64,000 bases of DNA from Trichocoleus sp. FACHB-46 (GTDB taxonomy: Bacteria; Cyanobacteriota; Cyanobacteriia; FACHB-46). Within the stretch, counting starts at the first letter, position 1. Each line of letters opens with the position of its first letter. This document shows, one piece after another, positions 1 to 10,523 of the stretch. The stretch covers positions 124,001 through 188,000 of the forward strand of contig NZ_JACJOD010000031.1 of assembly GCF_014695385.1 (NCBI RefSeq), written 5' to 3'. The translations under genes were made by a program, and so were the position numbers. The notes under the pieces are model-generated. The model was given only the letters and a program-made list of their open reading frames with translations, did not search any database and had not been told where the DNA came from.

Positions 1-2202
1 AACACAAGCAACAGGAGTTTGGTAATTTGTAGGTGCATCAGGGTTATACGGGCTAATGTCATAGTGATACACCGCAGTAGCTCGCATCTTGAGGTGCCCT
101 GACAGGATGCTCTCATCAATAGGCGTGATTGGATCATCAGCACGGGACATGGGCATGCTGTCTGGCCAAACAACCCGATAGCTCTCCTGGGTCAGTGGTG
201 TGTTTGGGTCATTATAAGTTGCGATGGGAGGAGCAGGTGCTGCCGGATCATCTGTAAGGTTGCTGTCGGGTGGAGCAGGTAAGAAGGTGGTAGCAGGGGT
301 TGGGGCATAAATACCTGCACCAGTGACAACCCGTAAACCACCTACCGCTTGCAGCTTATCTTCTGGCCTTTGAGCCGCCGATTGTTCCCAGAAGCCGTTA
401 CGACCTGTATCACCTAAGTCACTCAGTTCATCCACCCGTGTACTGCGGGTGCGATCGATAGTGTTCCGAGCAGTCCACTTTTCTGGAGTGCCGCCAGCTT
501 TACGGACAAGTTGCTCAACACCCTCACCAACGAATTTCAAACCGTTGAACCAAGTAGCAGGCAACCCATTCCCAATAAGCATGCGATCGCCAAGTCGAGC
601 CTCCTCGAGATCTGTTCTGCTCGCTTCTGGGTCAGTCGCTTCCGGCTTCGCAGTCGCAAGAGTTAAATTATTAAAACTTGCTCCTGTGGTTAGGTTGGCA
701 GGTAAAGCCCACTCATCAGGTGGACGTAACGGATTATCCCGTCCTGTAAAAACACTAGCAGTAGTATAAGTAGTACCAACAGCTAAAGTTGCCTCTTGCC
801 CAAACGGTACTTCACTGTACGGGATCCGGCGTGTACGGTTTCTAAAATACCGCTCTAACGACCTACGCCGAGCCTCTACACCTAGACCTGGGTCTTCTCT
901 TAGACGTCTCGCAGTGTCGGCTATTACTTCTTGGGGGTCAGTGGTTGCTGCTCGTAGCTGAGCTGCACGTACTAGAAAGTCAATCCGCAGCGTATAAGCT
1001 CTGCTATTGTAAGCAACTTCTCTAGGGTTATTCGTGGTTGATTGGTCAGTATTCTGAAATACATCCTCCCGAGGCCGCACTCCAGGTTTGTTAAATAAGT
1101 GAATGCCTACATTGTCACCAGTTACGGTGTTACCTGTTAACGGACCCTTACCAACGTTACCGCCAACTTCAATCCTGCTGTTATCTTCTGTGTAATAGCA
1201 GGAGTTCTGGCTACTCACCTGAAAAAGAGTAACGTTAGCTCCAGTTGTAAAGAGGTTGCTATTGGTAAAAACACGTCCGTTTAGTTTGAATTCAGGACCA
1301 GGGGTAATATCTAGATCATCTTCATAAAGAACAGCGTTATTATTTAGCGGAACTCGACTCCGATCTTGCTGAACTTCTAGAACCGAAATCCCTTTGTTCT
1401 TGTTGTTAGCTTCATAGCGGTTATTTGTCAGAACTGGGTCGCCACTAGCAATCGGGACCGTAGCAGCATATACAGAAAAGCTCTTAACAATTTTGCCATT
1501 GCTAGCATACCAACCGGAGTTGCCAACCAAGGAAGCACTGGTACCGGCCGCAGTCGCACATTGTCCACCAATGTTATTGACTGACATGGGCGGAGTCCGA
1601 GCTTCTAAGGGAGAGCGACCTCTGGTAAAGGTGCCATCTGGTCTTCTAGGTGGTAGTCGCCAAGCAATGGAATAAAAAGTATAAGCATCGTAGCGGCCAT
1701 TGCTATCTGTATCAACTGGAAACTTCCAACCTTGTCGGCTGGTTTCATCATTTTCTAAGGTGTAACCACCTGCCGTCCGATTAGCGTTTTCTCCAATTGT
1801 GTTGTTGTTATTAGCATCAGCAACCAACTTAAGACGCACTTCATCAGGAAAGGTGTATTTCGAATCGTCCATCACGTCGCGCAATCGACGGTCCGCTGGA
1901 GTTGCCCTTGGTAAGTTGGGGTCTTCAAATAGAGCATCCAATTTTGCTCTAGCACGGTCAAGCGCAGGAGCAGCAGCATTTAATGCAGCTTGGTTAACTC
2001 TGGCATTGCTCGCATTCTTAGTGCGGTCCAAAGACCGTACGATAAGCGCGGTCGTTAAGAGGACGACTACTAGTGACACCATGACCACCGTGGGCAAGAC
2101 AAAACCGGAATTAGTCAGGCGCGATCGCTGACCAACCACGAGTAGGCTGCGTAGGAGCCAATTCGTTAACTTATTGTGGGTAGCTGGTTTGCGAGTTGGC
2201 AT
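1..2202 (-). CDS. hpsA: Hormogonium polysaccharide secretion protein HpsA, 3' end outside window
   Basis: The minus-strand frame is open from an ATG at 2202 (purine-rich AGGAAAG just upstream) to the window edge, giving 734 codons with no stop. The N-terminus is prepilin-like: a basic stretch, then SGFVLPTVVMVSL leading into a hydrophobic helix at about residues 34-55. The long remainder is rich in Asn, Thr and Asp and reads like the secreted HpsA family, known from Nostoc punctiforme, where hps genes are needed for polysaccharide secretion and gliding of hormogonia. The pseudopilin role is inferred from family resemblance. The position-5 residue of the mature helix is Thr rather than the Glu of classical pilins. 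Other hps genes would be expected beyond the left edge. Confidence 0.85.
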   Translation of the reverse strand, partial: MPTRKPATHNKLTNWLLRSLLVVGQRSRLTNSGFVLPTVVMVSLVVVLLTTALIVRSLDRTKNASNARVNQAALNAAAPALDRARAKLDALFEDPNLPRATPADRRLRDVMDDSKYTFPDEVRLKLVADANNNNTIGENANRTAGGYTLENDETSRQGWKFPVDTDSNGRYDAYTFYSIAWRLPPRRPDGTFTRGRSPLEARTPPMSVNNIGGQCATAAGTSASLVGNSGWYASNGKIVKSFSVYAATVPIASGDPVLTNNRYEANNKNKGISVLEVQQDRSRVPLNNNAVLYEDDLDITPGPEFKLNGRVFTNSNLFTTGANVTLFQVSSQNSCYYTEDNSRIEVGGNVGKGPLTGNTVTGDNVGIHLFNKPGVRPREDVFQNTDQSTTNNPREVAYNSRAYTLRIDFLVRAAQLRAATTDPQEVIADTARRLREDPGLGVEARRRSLERYFRNRTRRIPYSEVPFGQEATLAVGTTYTTASVFTGRDNPLRPPDEWALPANLTTGASFNNLTLATAKPEATDPEASRTDLEEARLGDRMLIGNGLPATWFNGLKFVGEGVEQLVRKAGGTPEKWTARNTIDRTRSTRVDELSDLGDTGRNGFWEQSAAQRPEDKLQAVGGLRVVTGAGIYAPTPATTFLPAPPDSNLTDDPAAPAPPIATYNDPNTPLTQESYRVVWPDSMPMSRADDPITPIDESILSGHLKMRATAVYHYDISPYNPDAPTNYQTPVACV

Positions 2203-2714
2203 GGTGGCTTTCCTGTTCCAGATGAAAAGTTCTGTAAGTTAAAAGTAAAAGCGACTAAAAATAGAAGAGAGGCAAGCTTGCTGCGGCAATTGCGCGCAAT
2301 TAGGCAGGCACAGATAAAGTCTTAATATTCTCAAGGTAGATTGCTCTGTCTTAGCAAGTTTGAACGGGTTGAATCAACCGGAAAATCACTAATGCAGGGA
2401 TGTTTCAACATGAAGTTTCCAGTTAACTTGCTGAATGAGATAGATTCTAACTCCCCACGGTTGGAGGCGTAATCCAGAGAATAGACCTTCAATACAGGCA
2501 AACATCAGGCCGGAAACACACAAGAACTATTGCTTTGAGAGCATAGGGTATAACTTCATCACAACTTTGTAAAGATTGTGTATAAAGTCGATCGTCACTA
2601 TCTTACCCATTCGTATTGAAAAAATTATCAGCCTTGTGCAAAGTTTGCTGAGAACGTTGAGTTTTTATAAATTTGATAAAGCTGTGATTGTGGTCGTCAG
2701 TGTTCTCTACTAAG
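2203..2714. other. Intergenic region upstream of hpsA and downstream of rpmB
   Basis: No convincing ORF is present. It should hold the hpsA promoter and leader, read on the minus strand. The only partial match I see to the nine-base hormogonium motif GGGAATACT is GAGAATATT on the minus strand near 2324-2332 (7 of 9), which is too weak to call. Confidence 0.4.
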
Positions 2715-2752
2715 AAAAAAGCCTGTAAGGGTTGATGAGAAACCCTACAGGC
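2715..2752 (-). terminator. Rho-independent terminator of rpmB
   Basis: On the minus strand, inverted arms around GCCTGTAGGGT and ACCCTTACAGGC (2721-2752, one bulged base) are followed by a run of six T (2715-2720). It lies 24 bases beyond the rpmB stop codon. Confidence 0.85.
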
Positions 2753-2775
2753 GTACTAGCTCAAGAGAACGAGCT

Positions 2776-3012
2776 TTAGTGATGGTTGAGGTTAAGACCT
2801 GCTTCTTTCGCCATCGCTGCCAGACCCTTGTGCTCCAAAGTTTTGATGGCTTTGGTCGATAGTCGGAGACGAACCCAGCGATTACCTTCAGCCCACCAGA
2901 TGCGTTTCCACTGTAGGTTAACTTCTTGCAGCTTTTTGGTACGACGGTGAGAGTGAGAAACGGCGTAGGCGTTGTTTGCCTTCTTGCCGGTCAGTTGGCA
3001 TTTGCGAGACAT
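2776..3012 (-). CDS. rpmB: 50S ribosomal protein L28 (bL28)
   Basis: This 78-residue basic protein begins [20 protein letters not shown] and has the bL28 pattern throughout, including [19 protein letters not shown]. The length is normal for cyanobacteria. bL28 is a structural protein of the large ribosomal subunit. The gene is monocistronic: a hairpin terminator follows it and a 262-base gap separates it from htpG on the same strand. Confidence 0.97.
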   Translation of the reverse strand: MSRKCQLTGKKANNAYAVSHSHRRTKKLQEVNLQWKRIWWAEGNRWVRLRLSTKAIKTLEHKGLAAMAKEAGLNLNHH

Positions 3013-3202
3013 GTAAACTCCAGTCCTGAACTTTGTAAATTTAGGTGCAGTCTCTTATTGTATACAACGCTTCAATTGAGTCCAAACAATTGGTAGTTTT
3101 TCGGCACTTTAGAATTTAGAAGCGCGATCGCCAGTCGTCTCATTAGAATTGCCTCCCGAAGCGTTTGTCTGCCTCTACAGCTAGGAAGGCAGGCTTAAAA
3201 GT

Positions 3203-3227
3203 AAAAAGAGAGGCGATCGCCTCTCTT
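3203..3227 (-). terminator. Terminator of htpG built on a HIP1 palindrome
   Basis: A perfect 22-base palindrome AAGAGAGGCGATCGCCTCTC plus TT (3206-3227) has GCGATCGC at its centre. It is followed on the minus strand by a short T run (3203-3207). It sits 48 bases beyond the htpG stop, so it probably ends that transcript. Confidence 0.65.
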
Positions 3228-3274
3228 ACAAACAACGTCGGACGTCATTTAAGTCGTAGCTTCTGGGATCTGGT

Positions 3275-5260
3275 CTACTTCGCTGCCTGCTCTGTTAGGC
3301 GAGTTAGCACTTCGTTAGAGCGTTCTACAAACGCCTTCATACCTTCAGCATCAAATCCTTTCTGAGACATTAAGGCTAAGTCGTAGACATGCTGACAAAT
3401 CATATCTGCTAGTTCGTTGGAAGCAGATTGTCCTTCAGCTTGAATAATGCTGCCTTGGTTCAGATTAATTAGATTTTGAATCAAGGGATGAGCCGTGTTC
3501 ACCAGCAGGACATGCTCTTCGGGAAACTGAGCTAGTTGCTGTTGCATCAAAGCGTTCATCTCTTGCAAGCGACGCAAAGCTTCTGGCAAAAGCACGATCG
3601 CTGGGGGAGTGCCTTTGGGATCGTCCGATTTCAAACTTTCGGTGCGAATAATTAGCTTGGGCCGGTTGAGTGCTTTCTGGAATAATTCCTTCAGTTGCTC
3701 ACCGCGAGTCTGATTCGTTTTCGGGTCAACAATATCAGCCGCCTGATCCTTTTCAATCAGAGTGTCATCGAGGTCAGAGTCTACACGCGAGAACTTAACC
3801 TCAGAATACTCTCGCTCCAAGAAACTAATGAAGTGGGTATCGATGAAAGAGTCCATAAAGAGGACTTCTAACCCCTGCTTCTTATGCAACTCTACATAAG
3901 TAGCTTGAGTCACTTCATCCGTGCAGTAAAAAACTCGATTCTCGTGGCGCGATTGATTACGCTCTAGATACTCTTTGATAGTGGTGTAGGAAGGTCCAGG
4001 ACTAGCTTCTGAAGCAGGAGTTACTGTTTGCCAGGCGTCGCCTTCTTCAGACTGCACTTCAACCGCAGGCGTTTCAGCAGTAGTTGGTTTCAACTCAGCA
4101 GTGGAGCGATAGATCAAAATATCTTCAACTTGCTTCTTGAACTTGTCGTCGTTGATGGAGCCAAATTTGACGAAAGTTCCTAAGTCTTGCCAGCAGCGAA
4201 CATACTCTTCCCGATTGTCTCGGTAGAGTTCTTTCAGGCGATCGCCCACTTTCTTAGCGATATAGTCCGCAATTCTCCGGACCGTGCGATCGTTTTGTAA
4301 AAAGCTACGGGAAACATTCAGCGGAATATCAACGCTGTCAATCACACCCCGCAGAGGCAATAGGAATCGAGGAATGACTTCTTCGCAATTGTCACTAACA
4401 AATACTTGGTTGCAAAATAGCTTGATTTGGCCCTTAGTAACGTCTACATCTGGCTTCAACTTAGGAAAGTAAAGAATGCCATTGACAACAAAGGGGTAAT
4501 CAGTATTGAGATGCACCCACAATAGAGGCTCTTCTTGGAAAGGATAGAGATAACGATAAAACTCTAAATAATCTTCTTTGGTCAGGTTACTAGGAGACTC
4601 TTTCCAAGGAGCTTTTTGTCGATTAATTTGCTCTCCATCCAGCTTGATGGGCACTGGCATAAAGTCGCAGTAAGTTTTTACTAACTGCTTAATTCGGTAA
4701 GGCTCCAGATACTCTAACTCCTCCTCTTGTAGGGTTAAAGTTACCGTAGTTCCTCGTTGAGCCCGATCGGATTCTTCAAGGCTAAACTCGGTTGAGCCAT
4801 CGCAGGACCAATGAACGGCTTGAGAACCCTCTCGATAAGAAAGTGTGTCAACATCAACCCGCGCGGCCACCATGAACGAGGAATAAAATCCCAGCCCAAA
4901 GTGACCAATGATTTGTTGATCAGTGGAGTTCTTGTACTTTTCAACGAATTCTTCAGCGCTAGAGAATGCTACTTGGTTGAGGTACTTCTTGACCTCCTCC
5001 GCAGTCATGCCAATTCCGTTATCAGAGACAGAGAGGGTTTTCTTGTCTTTATCAAGCGTGATTTGGATTTCTGGCTCTCCTGCCTCGCCAGAGAACTCTC
5101 CAGCATAAGAAACCATCTTTAGCTTCTGAATTGCATCAACCGCATTTGAGATCAGTTCTCGCAGAAAGATTTCGTGGTCTGAGTAAAGCCACTTCTTGAT
5201 AATTGGAAAGATGTTCTCAGTATGAATACTGATGTTGCCCTGTTCCAGAATGGTTGCCAT
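3275..5260 (-). CDS. htpG: Molecular chaperone HtpG (Hsp90)
   Basis: The 661-residue cytosolic Hsp90 has an N-terminal GHKL ATPase domain with the ATP-binding motifs ELISNAVDAIQKL (about 35-47), DNGIGM (80-85) and GHFGLGFYSSF (119-129). The middle and dimerisation domains follow. A low-complexity segment rich in Glu, Pro and Thr occupies roughly residues 390-425. Bacterial Hsp90 binds and remodels client proteins during ATP-driven opening and closing of the dimer. In cyanobacteria it contributes to heat and light stress tolerance and to phycobilisome and tetrapyrrole homeostasis. It is transcribed alone, and I saw no CIRCE element upstream. Confidence 0.97.
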   Translation of the reverse strand: MATILEQGNISIHTENIFPIIKKWLYSDHEIFLRELISNAVDAIQKLKMVSYAGEFSGEAGEPEIQITLDKDKKTLSVSDNGIGMTAEEVKKYLNQVAFSSAEEFVEKYKNSTDQQIIGHFGLGFYSSFMVAARVDVDTLSYREGSQAVHWSCDGSTEFSLEESDRAQRGTTVTLTLQEEELEYLEPYRIKQLVKTYCDFMPVPIKLDGEQINRQKAPWKESPSNLTKEDYLEFYRYLYPFQEEPLLWVHLNTDYPFVVNGILYFPKLKPDVDVTKGQIKLFCNQVFVSDNCEEVIPRFLLPLRGVIDSVDIPLNVSRSFLQNDRTVRRIADYIAKKVGDRLKELYRDNREEYVRCWQDLGTFVKFGSINDDKFKKQVEDILIYRSTAELKPTTAETPAVEVQSEEGDAWQTVTPASEASPGPSYTTIKEYLERNQSRHENRVFYCTDEVTQATYVELHKKQGLEVLFMDSFIDTHFISFLEREYSEVKFSRVDSDLDDTLIEKDQAADIVDPKTNQTRGEQLKELFQKALNRPKLIIRTESLKSDDPKGTPPAIVLLPEALRRLQEMNALMQQQLAQFPEEHVLLVNTAHPLIQNLINLNQGSIIQAEGQSASNELADMICQHVYDLALMSQKGFDAEGMKAFVERSNEVLTRLTEQAAK

Positions 5261-5452
5261 GAGTCTAGTCCAGTGGACGGTTGGATGAACTGTGTTTGAA
5301 GTTATGAAGGCGCAAGCAAGTAAAAGACTAGGTTAAAGAGTACTTACACTACCTGCCTCTTATGATTGTGGGCGATCGCTCTAAATTTCGATTCCGGGAT
5401 TGCCCCACCTAAGCCGATTCGGTTTTCCCTACTCTATAGAGTTGAACCTACA

Positions 5453-6436
5453 CTATTTTACTTGCTGAGGTTCTGAGAGGCCTCTGCTTTTGCGAACCCA
5501 TTGCTTGATTGCTTTGAGCATTCCTTGAGCAGAATGAGCGGGTAACAAAATTGCGATCGCAATTTTTCCCAAAATAACTACCATTAACCGAATGCGACCT
5601 AACCACTTGGGGTTATTACGAACTGCTTCTTTAAAGAATCGTGCTGCTGTAATGCCACGGTAACGATCGAGAGAGCCTTCTAAAGCTTTGAGGGTCAAAT
5701 ACTGGTAGCGCTGAGCTAGTACCTGCCGTTTCAAGGACAGAGAGTCAGGCACTTGAGTAAACGCACGTTCAATAACTTGCTTGCTTTCAGCCTCCATCTT
5801 CCAGACATTAGCAGACATCGATTGCGAAGAAACTCGGTATAAAACTTGAGCAGATGGTACTGCTACAAACTCATAACGCGCTGCTAGGCGCAACCACATA
5901 TCCCAATCTGCAGCAGCACTTAAGGTTTCATTGAAGCCTCCTACTTCAATCAGCGCCTGTTTAAGAATTAAAGGATTAGAGCCACTTTCAATGAAATCCC
6001 TTAACAACAATTGCTTGTGAACGTCACCATTTTCTGTGATATGTCCACCATGCCGTAGAAATTGGCCAGATTCATCAATCCAATCAGTCCAACTATAAGC
6101 TACTACAGCCTTAGGATGACTTTGAAGGGCTTCTAGCTGAGTTTGTAGCTTATCAAGAGTCCACAAGTCATCGGCATCAAGAAATGCAATATAATCGCCC
6201 GAAGCATGAATCAAACCACGGTTGCGACTGGCCGATACTCCAGCATTATTGTAGGAAAATATTTTGAGGCGAACATCCGAAATACTAGCAGCAACTTCTA
6301 GCGTTGAATCTTGAGAGCCATCGTTAATAACAATGATTTCAACATTACTCAGTGTTTGATGTAGAACTGAATCAATTGTTTCTCGAATCGTTTTTTCGCT
6401 GTTAAAGGCTGGGATGATCACAGAAACTAGGGGCAT
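5453..6436 (-). CDS. Family-2 glycosyltransferase, downstream copy
   Basis: The 327-residue protein has a GT-A fold start, MPLVSVIIPAFNSEKTI, the nucleotide-sugar-binding DADD at about residues 87-90, and the acceptor-region DWDMWLRLAARY near 180. It transfers a sugar from an activated donor, probably in exopolysaccharide, O-antigen or glycolipid synthesis; the substrate cannot be told. The C-terminal 80 residues include a short hydrophobic stretch (MVVILGKIAIAILL) that may touch the membrane. It begins two bases after the stop of a close paralogue (6439-7461), so the two are one operon and arose by tandem duplication. Confidence 0.9.
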   Translation of the reverse strand: MPLVSVIIPAFNSEKTIRETIDSVLHQTLSNVEIIVINDGSQDSTLEVAASISDVRLKIFSYNNAGVSASRNRGLIHASGDYIAFLDADDLWTLDKLQTQLEALQSHPKAVVAYSWTDWIDESGQFLRHGGHITENGDVHKQLLLRDFIESGSNPLILKQALIEVGGFNETLSAAADWDMWLRLAARYEFVAVPSAQVLYRVSSQSMSANVWKMEAESKQVIERAFTQVPDSLSLKRQVLAQRYQYLTLKALEGSLDRYRGITAARFFKEAVRNNPKWLGRIRLMVVILGKIAIAILLPAHSAQGMLKAIKQWVRKSRGLSEPQQVK

Positions 6437-6438
6437 AG

Positions 6439-7461
6439 TTAGGTGAGTTCCGCTGAAGTAGGCGACGACGCAGATGGATCAATTCGAAGATAGCCATACA
6501 AAGCTCTAACATCTAAAAATTTTCCAGCTTTTAGCAATAGGGCTTGAGCTAGCTCAGGTGGCAAGAAAATAACAGCAGTAGTCCTAAAAATCAATTTGAC
6601 TAAAACTTTTGCTCGTAACAAAGCTGGATCGTTTTGAATCGCCACCCAAAGAAATCGAGCCGCTGTCAAGCCACGTTTTTGTCCTGCTGGCCGTTCTAAG
6701 GCGTCTACGACCAAACACTTATAGCGGTTAGCCAGAATATCTTTTCTACGACATTGAATTGCTTCCGGAGCTTGAGCTAGAGCTTTTTCAATCACTCGCT
6801 GAAAACCTAGCTCTTGTCGTTCTACATTATTTGACCAAGAATTGGAATTGGGATATTTTCTATATAAAATTTGGGGGGAAGTAACCACTGTAAATGGATA
6901 GCAAGCGGCAAGCCGAAGCCACATATCCCAATCTTGACCTCCTACGAGTGACTCGTCAAAATAACCAACGTGATCTAGTGCCCGCCTAAGCACTAATGGG
7001 TTAGAGCCACTTTCGACAAAATCAATTAGCAGCAACTTTTCATAAACATTCCCTGTCGCACTAATATAAGCTCCTCGCCTTAAAAACTGTCCTGTTTCAT
7101 CAATCCAATTAGTCCAGCTATAAGCTACAGCAGCATCTGGATTTGCTCGTAGTGATTTTAACTGGGCTTCTAGTTTTTCAGGAGTCCACAAATCATCTGC
7201 ATCAAGGAAAGCAAGATACTCTCCTTGAGCTTCACAGATACCACGATTGCGACTTTTTTGAGGACCAGAATTAGGTTGAGAAATCAACTTAATTCGAGAA
7301 TCTTGAATATTTGAAACAATGTCTGCTGTTGTATCTAAAGAGCCATCATTGATAACAATAAGCTCGAAGTCTAAGAATGTTTGGCTTAAAACTGAGCCAA
7401 TAGTTGCCTTAATTGTTTTCTCTGCATTATAAGCTGGTATCACAACAGAGATTAGCGGCAT
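6439..7461 (-). CDS. Family-2 glycosyltransferase, upstream copy
   Basis: The 340-residue paralogue shares the order of motifs with its neighbour: MPLISVVIPAYNAEKTIKAT at the start, INDGS near 38, DADDLW near 87 and DWDMWLRLAACY near 180. The two proteins also keep the phrases VAYSW, NWIDE or DWIDE, and ESGSNPL, showing a fairly recent tandem duplication. Its role is sugar transfer to an unknown acceptor. It is the first gene of the pair, and its promoter should lie in the 291-base gap before clpB. No other cell-surface polysaccharide gene is adjacent. Confidence 0.9.
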   Translation of the reverse strand: MPLISVVIPAYNAEKTIKATIGSVLSQTFLDFELIVINDGSLDTTADIVSNIQDSRIKLISQPNSGPQKSRNRGICEAQGEYLAFLDADDLWTPEKLEAQLKSLRANPDAAVAYSWTNWIDETGQFLRRGAYISATGNVYEKLLLIDFVESGSNPLVLRRALDHVGYFDESLVGGQDWDMWLRLAACYPFTVVTSPQILYRKYPNSNSWSNNVERQELGFQRVIEKALAQAPEAIQCRRKDILANRYKCLVVDALERPAGQKRGLTAARFLWVAIQNDPALLRAKVLVKLIFRTTAVIFLPPELAQALLLKAGKFLDVRALYGYLRIDPSASSPTSAELT

Positions 7462-7752
7462 GGGGTGTAGCTCTCAATAATTACCTGACGGAGTAATCTT
7501 TAGCTAGTTTTATGATTTCCAAGCTTAAGCTACAACATAAATCCGTTCAATTAATGTATTTTTCCTTAAAGAAAGTGTAAATATTTTTATAGGAATACAG
7601 TCCACTTCAAGTATCAGCAAAAATTTGACACTTAAAAATGATGCTAAATTGGCGATCGCGCTGACCAACGAACCTGACTTGAAGATTTCTGTCAATGGGT
7701 TAAGACTATTGCTGGTGCTTACCCATTGACAGAGTAACTTATTTTCTCGAAG

Positions 7753-10446
7753 TTAGGATTTGGTTTTAGCTGACTGAGCCAAACTTGAATAAGAAGATGA
7801 GGGTACAGCTTCAACCGTAGAATCCAGGTCTTTTTTGGTAAACGTTAAGGTATTGTTCGCTAAATCAATCACGATAGTATCCCCCTCTGTAAACGTGTTT
7901 TCTAGCAGCTTGTTAGCGATCGGATTTTCAAGTTCTCGCTGAATAGCACGCTTGAGGGGACGAGCACCATAAACGGGATCGTAGCCTGTATCTGCAATAT
8001 AATTTTGTGCTGCTTCTGTAAGTTCTAGCGTGATTTTTTGATCGGATAGAAGTTTTTGAATGCGTTTGATCTGAATACCGACAATTTGACGCAGTTCACC
8101 AAGATTGAGCGGATGGAACAGAATGATGTCATCCACGCGGTTGAGGAATTCGGGGCGGAAGTGCGATCGCAGGGCTTGTAGAACTAGAACCCGCATCTGT
8201 TCGTACTTAGAATCATCCCCTGAGACATCCAAGATGTGATCGCTGCCAATGTTGCTGGTCATGACAATCACAGTGTTGCGGAAGTCAACTAACCTGCCTT
8301 GGGAATCGGTGATACGACCATCATCGAGCACTTGCAGCAAGATGTTGAATACGTCTGGATGGGCTTTTTCGACTTCATCAAGCAGTACTAGAGAGTAGGG
8401 ATGGCGTCGGACTGCTTCAGATAACTGCCCCCCTTCTTCGTAGCCAACGTAACCTGGAGGCGCACCGACGAGTCGAGAAACTGAGTGCTTTTCCATGTAC
8501 TCCGACATGTCAAGGCGCACCAAGGCGTCATCGGTGTCAAACAGAGATTGGGCTAAGGCGCGAGCTAGTTCAGTTTTACCAACTCCAGTCGGCCCCATGA
8601 AGAGGAAAGAACCTATGGGACGACCGGGATCTTTCATCCCTGCTCTAGCTCGACGAATTGCCGAGGATACTGACTCCACCGCTTCATCTTGGCCCACAAC
8701 TCGTTGATGTAGGTAGGATTCTAGCTGGAGCAGTTTTTGCCGCTCTGATTCTAGGAGACGGTTAACAGGGATGCCAGTCCACTTGGCGACAATCTCAGCA
8801 ATATCAGCATCGGTGACTTGCTCTCGCAAGAGGCCAGAGCCACGAGATTGAATCTCTAGGAGTTGCGCTTCTTTAGCTTCGCGATCGCGTTGCACCGACT
8901 CTAAACGACCGTACTTCAGTTGAGCCGCTTTGTTGAGGTCGTAAGCCCGCTCCGCCTGCTCAATTTGGACTCTAAGTTGGTCTTCCTCCATCTTCAGAGC
9001 TTTGATGCCTTCTAGGGCTTCTTTCTCAGTTTGCCACTGGCCCGCAAGCTGTTGCTGTTTTTCACTCAGCTCTGTAATTTCTTGCTCAATTCGGGTCAGT
9101 CGTTCCCGTGAAGTGCGGTAGCCACCTGCGATCGCGCGTTGGCCCTCATTTTCTAGAGACAGCTTTTCCATCTCTAGCTGCATCAAACGCCGATCAATTG
9201 CTTCCAACTCAACGGGCTTAGAGGTGATCTCCATCCGGAGCTTGGCTGCAGCTTCATCGATTAAGTCGATTGCTTTATCGGGTAAGAAGCGATCGGCAAT
9301 GTAGCGATCGGATAAAGTCGCCGCTGCCACTAAGGCAGCATCGGTAATTTTGACCCCGCCGTGGTGAGTTTCGTAGCGATCTTTAAGGCCACGCAGGATA
9401 GAAATGGTGTCTTCAACGCTAGGCTGATTAACCACAACCTGCTGGAAACGCCGTTCTAGGGCTGCATCTTTCTCGATGTATTTGCGGTACTCATCAAGCG
9501 TGGTGGCACCGATACAGCGCAATTCCCCACGAGCTAGCATGGGCTTCAGCAAGTTGCCTGCATCCATGGTGCCTTGGCTGGCGCCAGTACCGACTACGGT
9601 GTGGAGTTCATCAATGAAGAGGACAATTTGCCCGTCGGAGTCCATGACTTCGCGCAAGACAGCTCGCAGGCGGTCTTCAAATTCACCGCGATACTTCGCG
9701 CCTGCGATCAAGCTGCCCATATCGAGCGAAATCAGCTTACGGTTTTTGAGGGATTCTGGCACATCGCCGTTGACAATGCGCTGAGCTAGTCCTTCAGCGA
9801 TCGCTGTTTTACCGACACCGGGTTCCCCAATCAGGACAGGGTTATTCTTGGTGCGGCGTGATAGTACTTGAACCACTCGACGAATCTCGTCATCGCGACC
9901 AATTACAGGATCTAACTTGCCCGATTTCGCTTGTTCTGTCAGGTCTTGACCATATTTCTCTAGGGCAGCGTAGCGAGACTCAGGGCTTTGATCTGTCACC
10001 TTTTGGCTGCCTCGAACGGTCTTGATTACGGTTTCTAGTTGCTTGGCATCCAGATTGACTGCTTTGAGCAAGCGCCGACCAATGCGTTCGTCTTCGGCAA
10101 AGCCAATGAGTAGGTGCTCAACTGAGATGAAACCATCTTGCCAGGATTCTCGTGTGGCTTCGGCCCGGTCAGTCAGCAAATCTAGCCCCCGACCTAGATA
10201 AAGTTGCCCATCGTCTGTAACGCGGGGTTGGCGTTGGGCAAATTCTTCTAATTGCAGAAGGAGTCGGGCTGAATCCACGCCCGCGCGATCAAACACTTTG
10301 CTCGCCAGTCCATCCTGCTGCAAGAGAGCAACGACTAAATGCTCCACCTCTAGCTGTTGGTGTTTGAAGCGACGGGCCACTTCCTGAGACTTAACGATCG
10401 CTTCCCAGGCTTTGTCAGTGAATTTGCTAGAGTCGGTGGGCTGCAT
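7753..10446 (-). CDS. clpB: ATP-dependent disaggregase ClpB
   Basis: The 897-residue Hsp100 protein has all ClpB parts: an N-terminal Clp-N repeat domain (1-145), AAA-1 with Walker A GEPGVGKT at 207-214 and FIDELH, the long coiled-coil middle domain (roughly 410-530), AAA-2 with GPTGVGKT near 610, and a Clp D2-small C-terminal domain. The pore loops KYRGEFE and GYVGYEE are visible. With DnaK it extracts and refolds aggregated proteins after heat shock. It has a serine-rich C-terminal tail. Cyanobacteria often carry two ClpB proteins, and which one this is cannot be settled here. Transcription appears monocistronic. Confidence 0.96.
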   Translation of the reverse strand: MQPTDSSKFTDKAWEAIVKSQEVARRFKHQQLEVEHLVVALLQQDGLASKVFDRAGVDSARLLLQLEEFAQRQPRVTDDGQLYLGRGLDLLTDRAEATRESWQDGFISVEHLLIGFAEDERIGRRLLKAVNLDAKQLETVIKTVRGSQKVTDQSPESRYAALEKYGQDLTEQAKSGKLDPVIGRDDEIRRVVQVLSRRTKNNPVLIGEPGVGKTAIAEGLAQRIVNGDVPESLKNRKLISLDMGSLIAGAKYRGEFEDRLRAVLREVMDSDGQIVLFIDELHTVVGTGASQGTMDAGNLLKPMLARGELRCIGATTLDEYRKYIEKDAALERRFQQVVVNQPSVEDTISILRGLKDRYETHHGGVKITDAALVAAATLSDRYIADRFLPDKAIDLIDEAAAKLRMEITSKPVELEAIDRRLMQLEMEKLSLENEGQRAIAGGYRTSRERLTRIEQEITELSEKQQQLAGQWQTEKEALEGIKALKMEEDQLRVQIEQAERAYDLNKAAQLKYGRLESVQRDREAKEAQLLEIQSRGSGLLREQVTDADIAEIVAKWTGIPVNRLLESERQKLLQLESYLHQRVVGQDEAVESVSSAIRRARAGMKDPGRPIGSFLFMGPTGVGKTELARALAQSLFDTDDALVRLDMSEYMEKHSVSRLVGAPPGYVGYEEGGQLSEAVRRHPYSLVLLDEVEKAHPDVFNILLQVLDDGRITDSQGRLVDFRNTVIVMTSNIGSDHILDVSGDDSKYEQMRVLVLQALRSHFRPEFLNRVDDIILFHPLNLGELRQIVGIQIKRIQKLLSDQKITLELTEAAQNYIADTGYDPVYGARPLKRAIQRELENPIANKLLENTFTEGDTIVIDLANNTLTFTKKDLDSTVEAVPSSSYSSLAQSAKTKS

Positions 10447-10523
10447 GTTCTAAAAAGAATTCCTGTAAAAAGGCTTGTCCCCAGACGTTTAGTATAACAA
10501 CCTGCCCTGCGCCATCTCACCTG

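Noticed and set aside
4811..5122. ORFs on the opposite strand within htpG
   Set aside because: Shadow frames of a well-conserved gene, as are the others inside clpB, typA, eno and the kinase genes.
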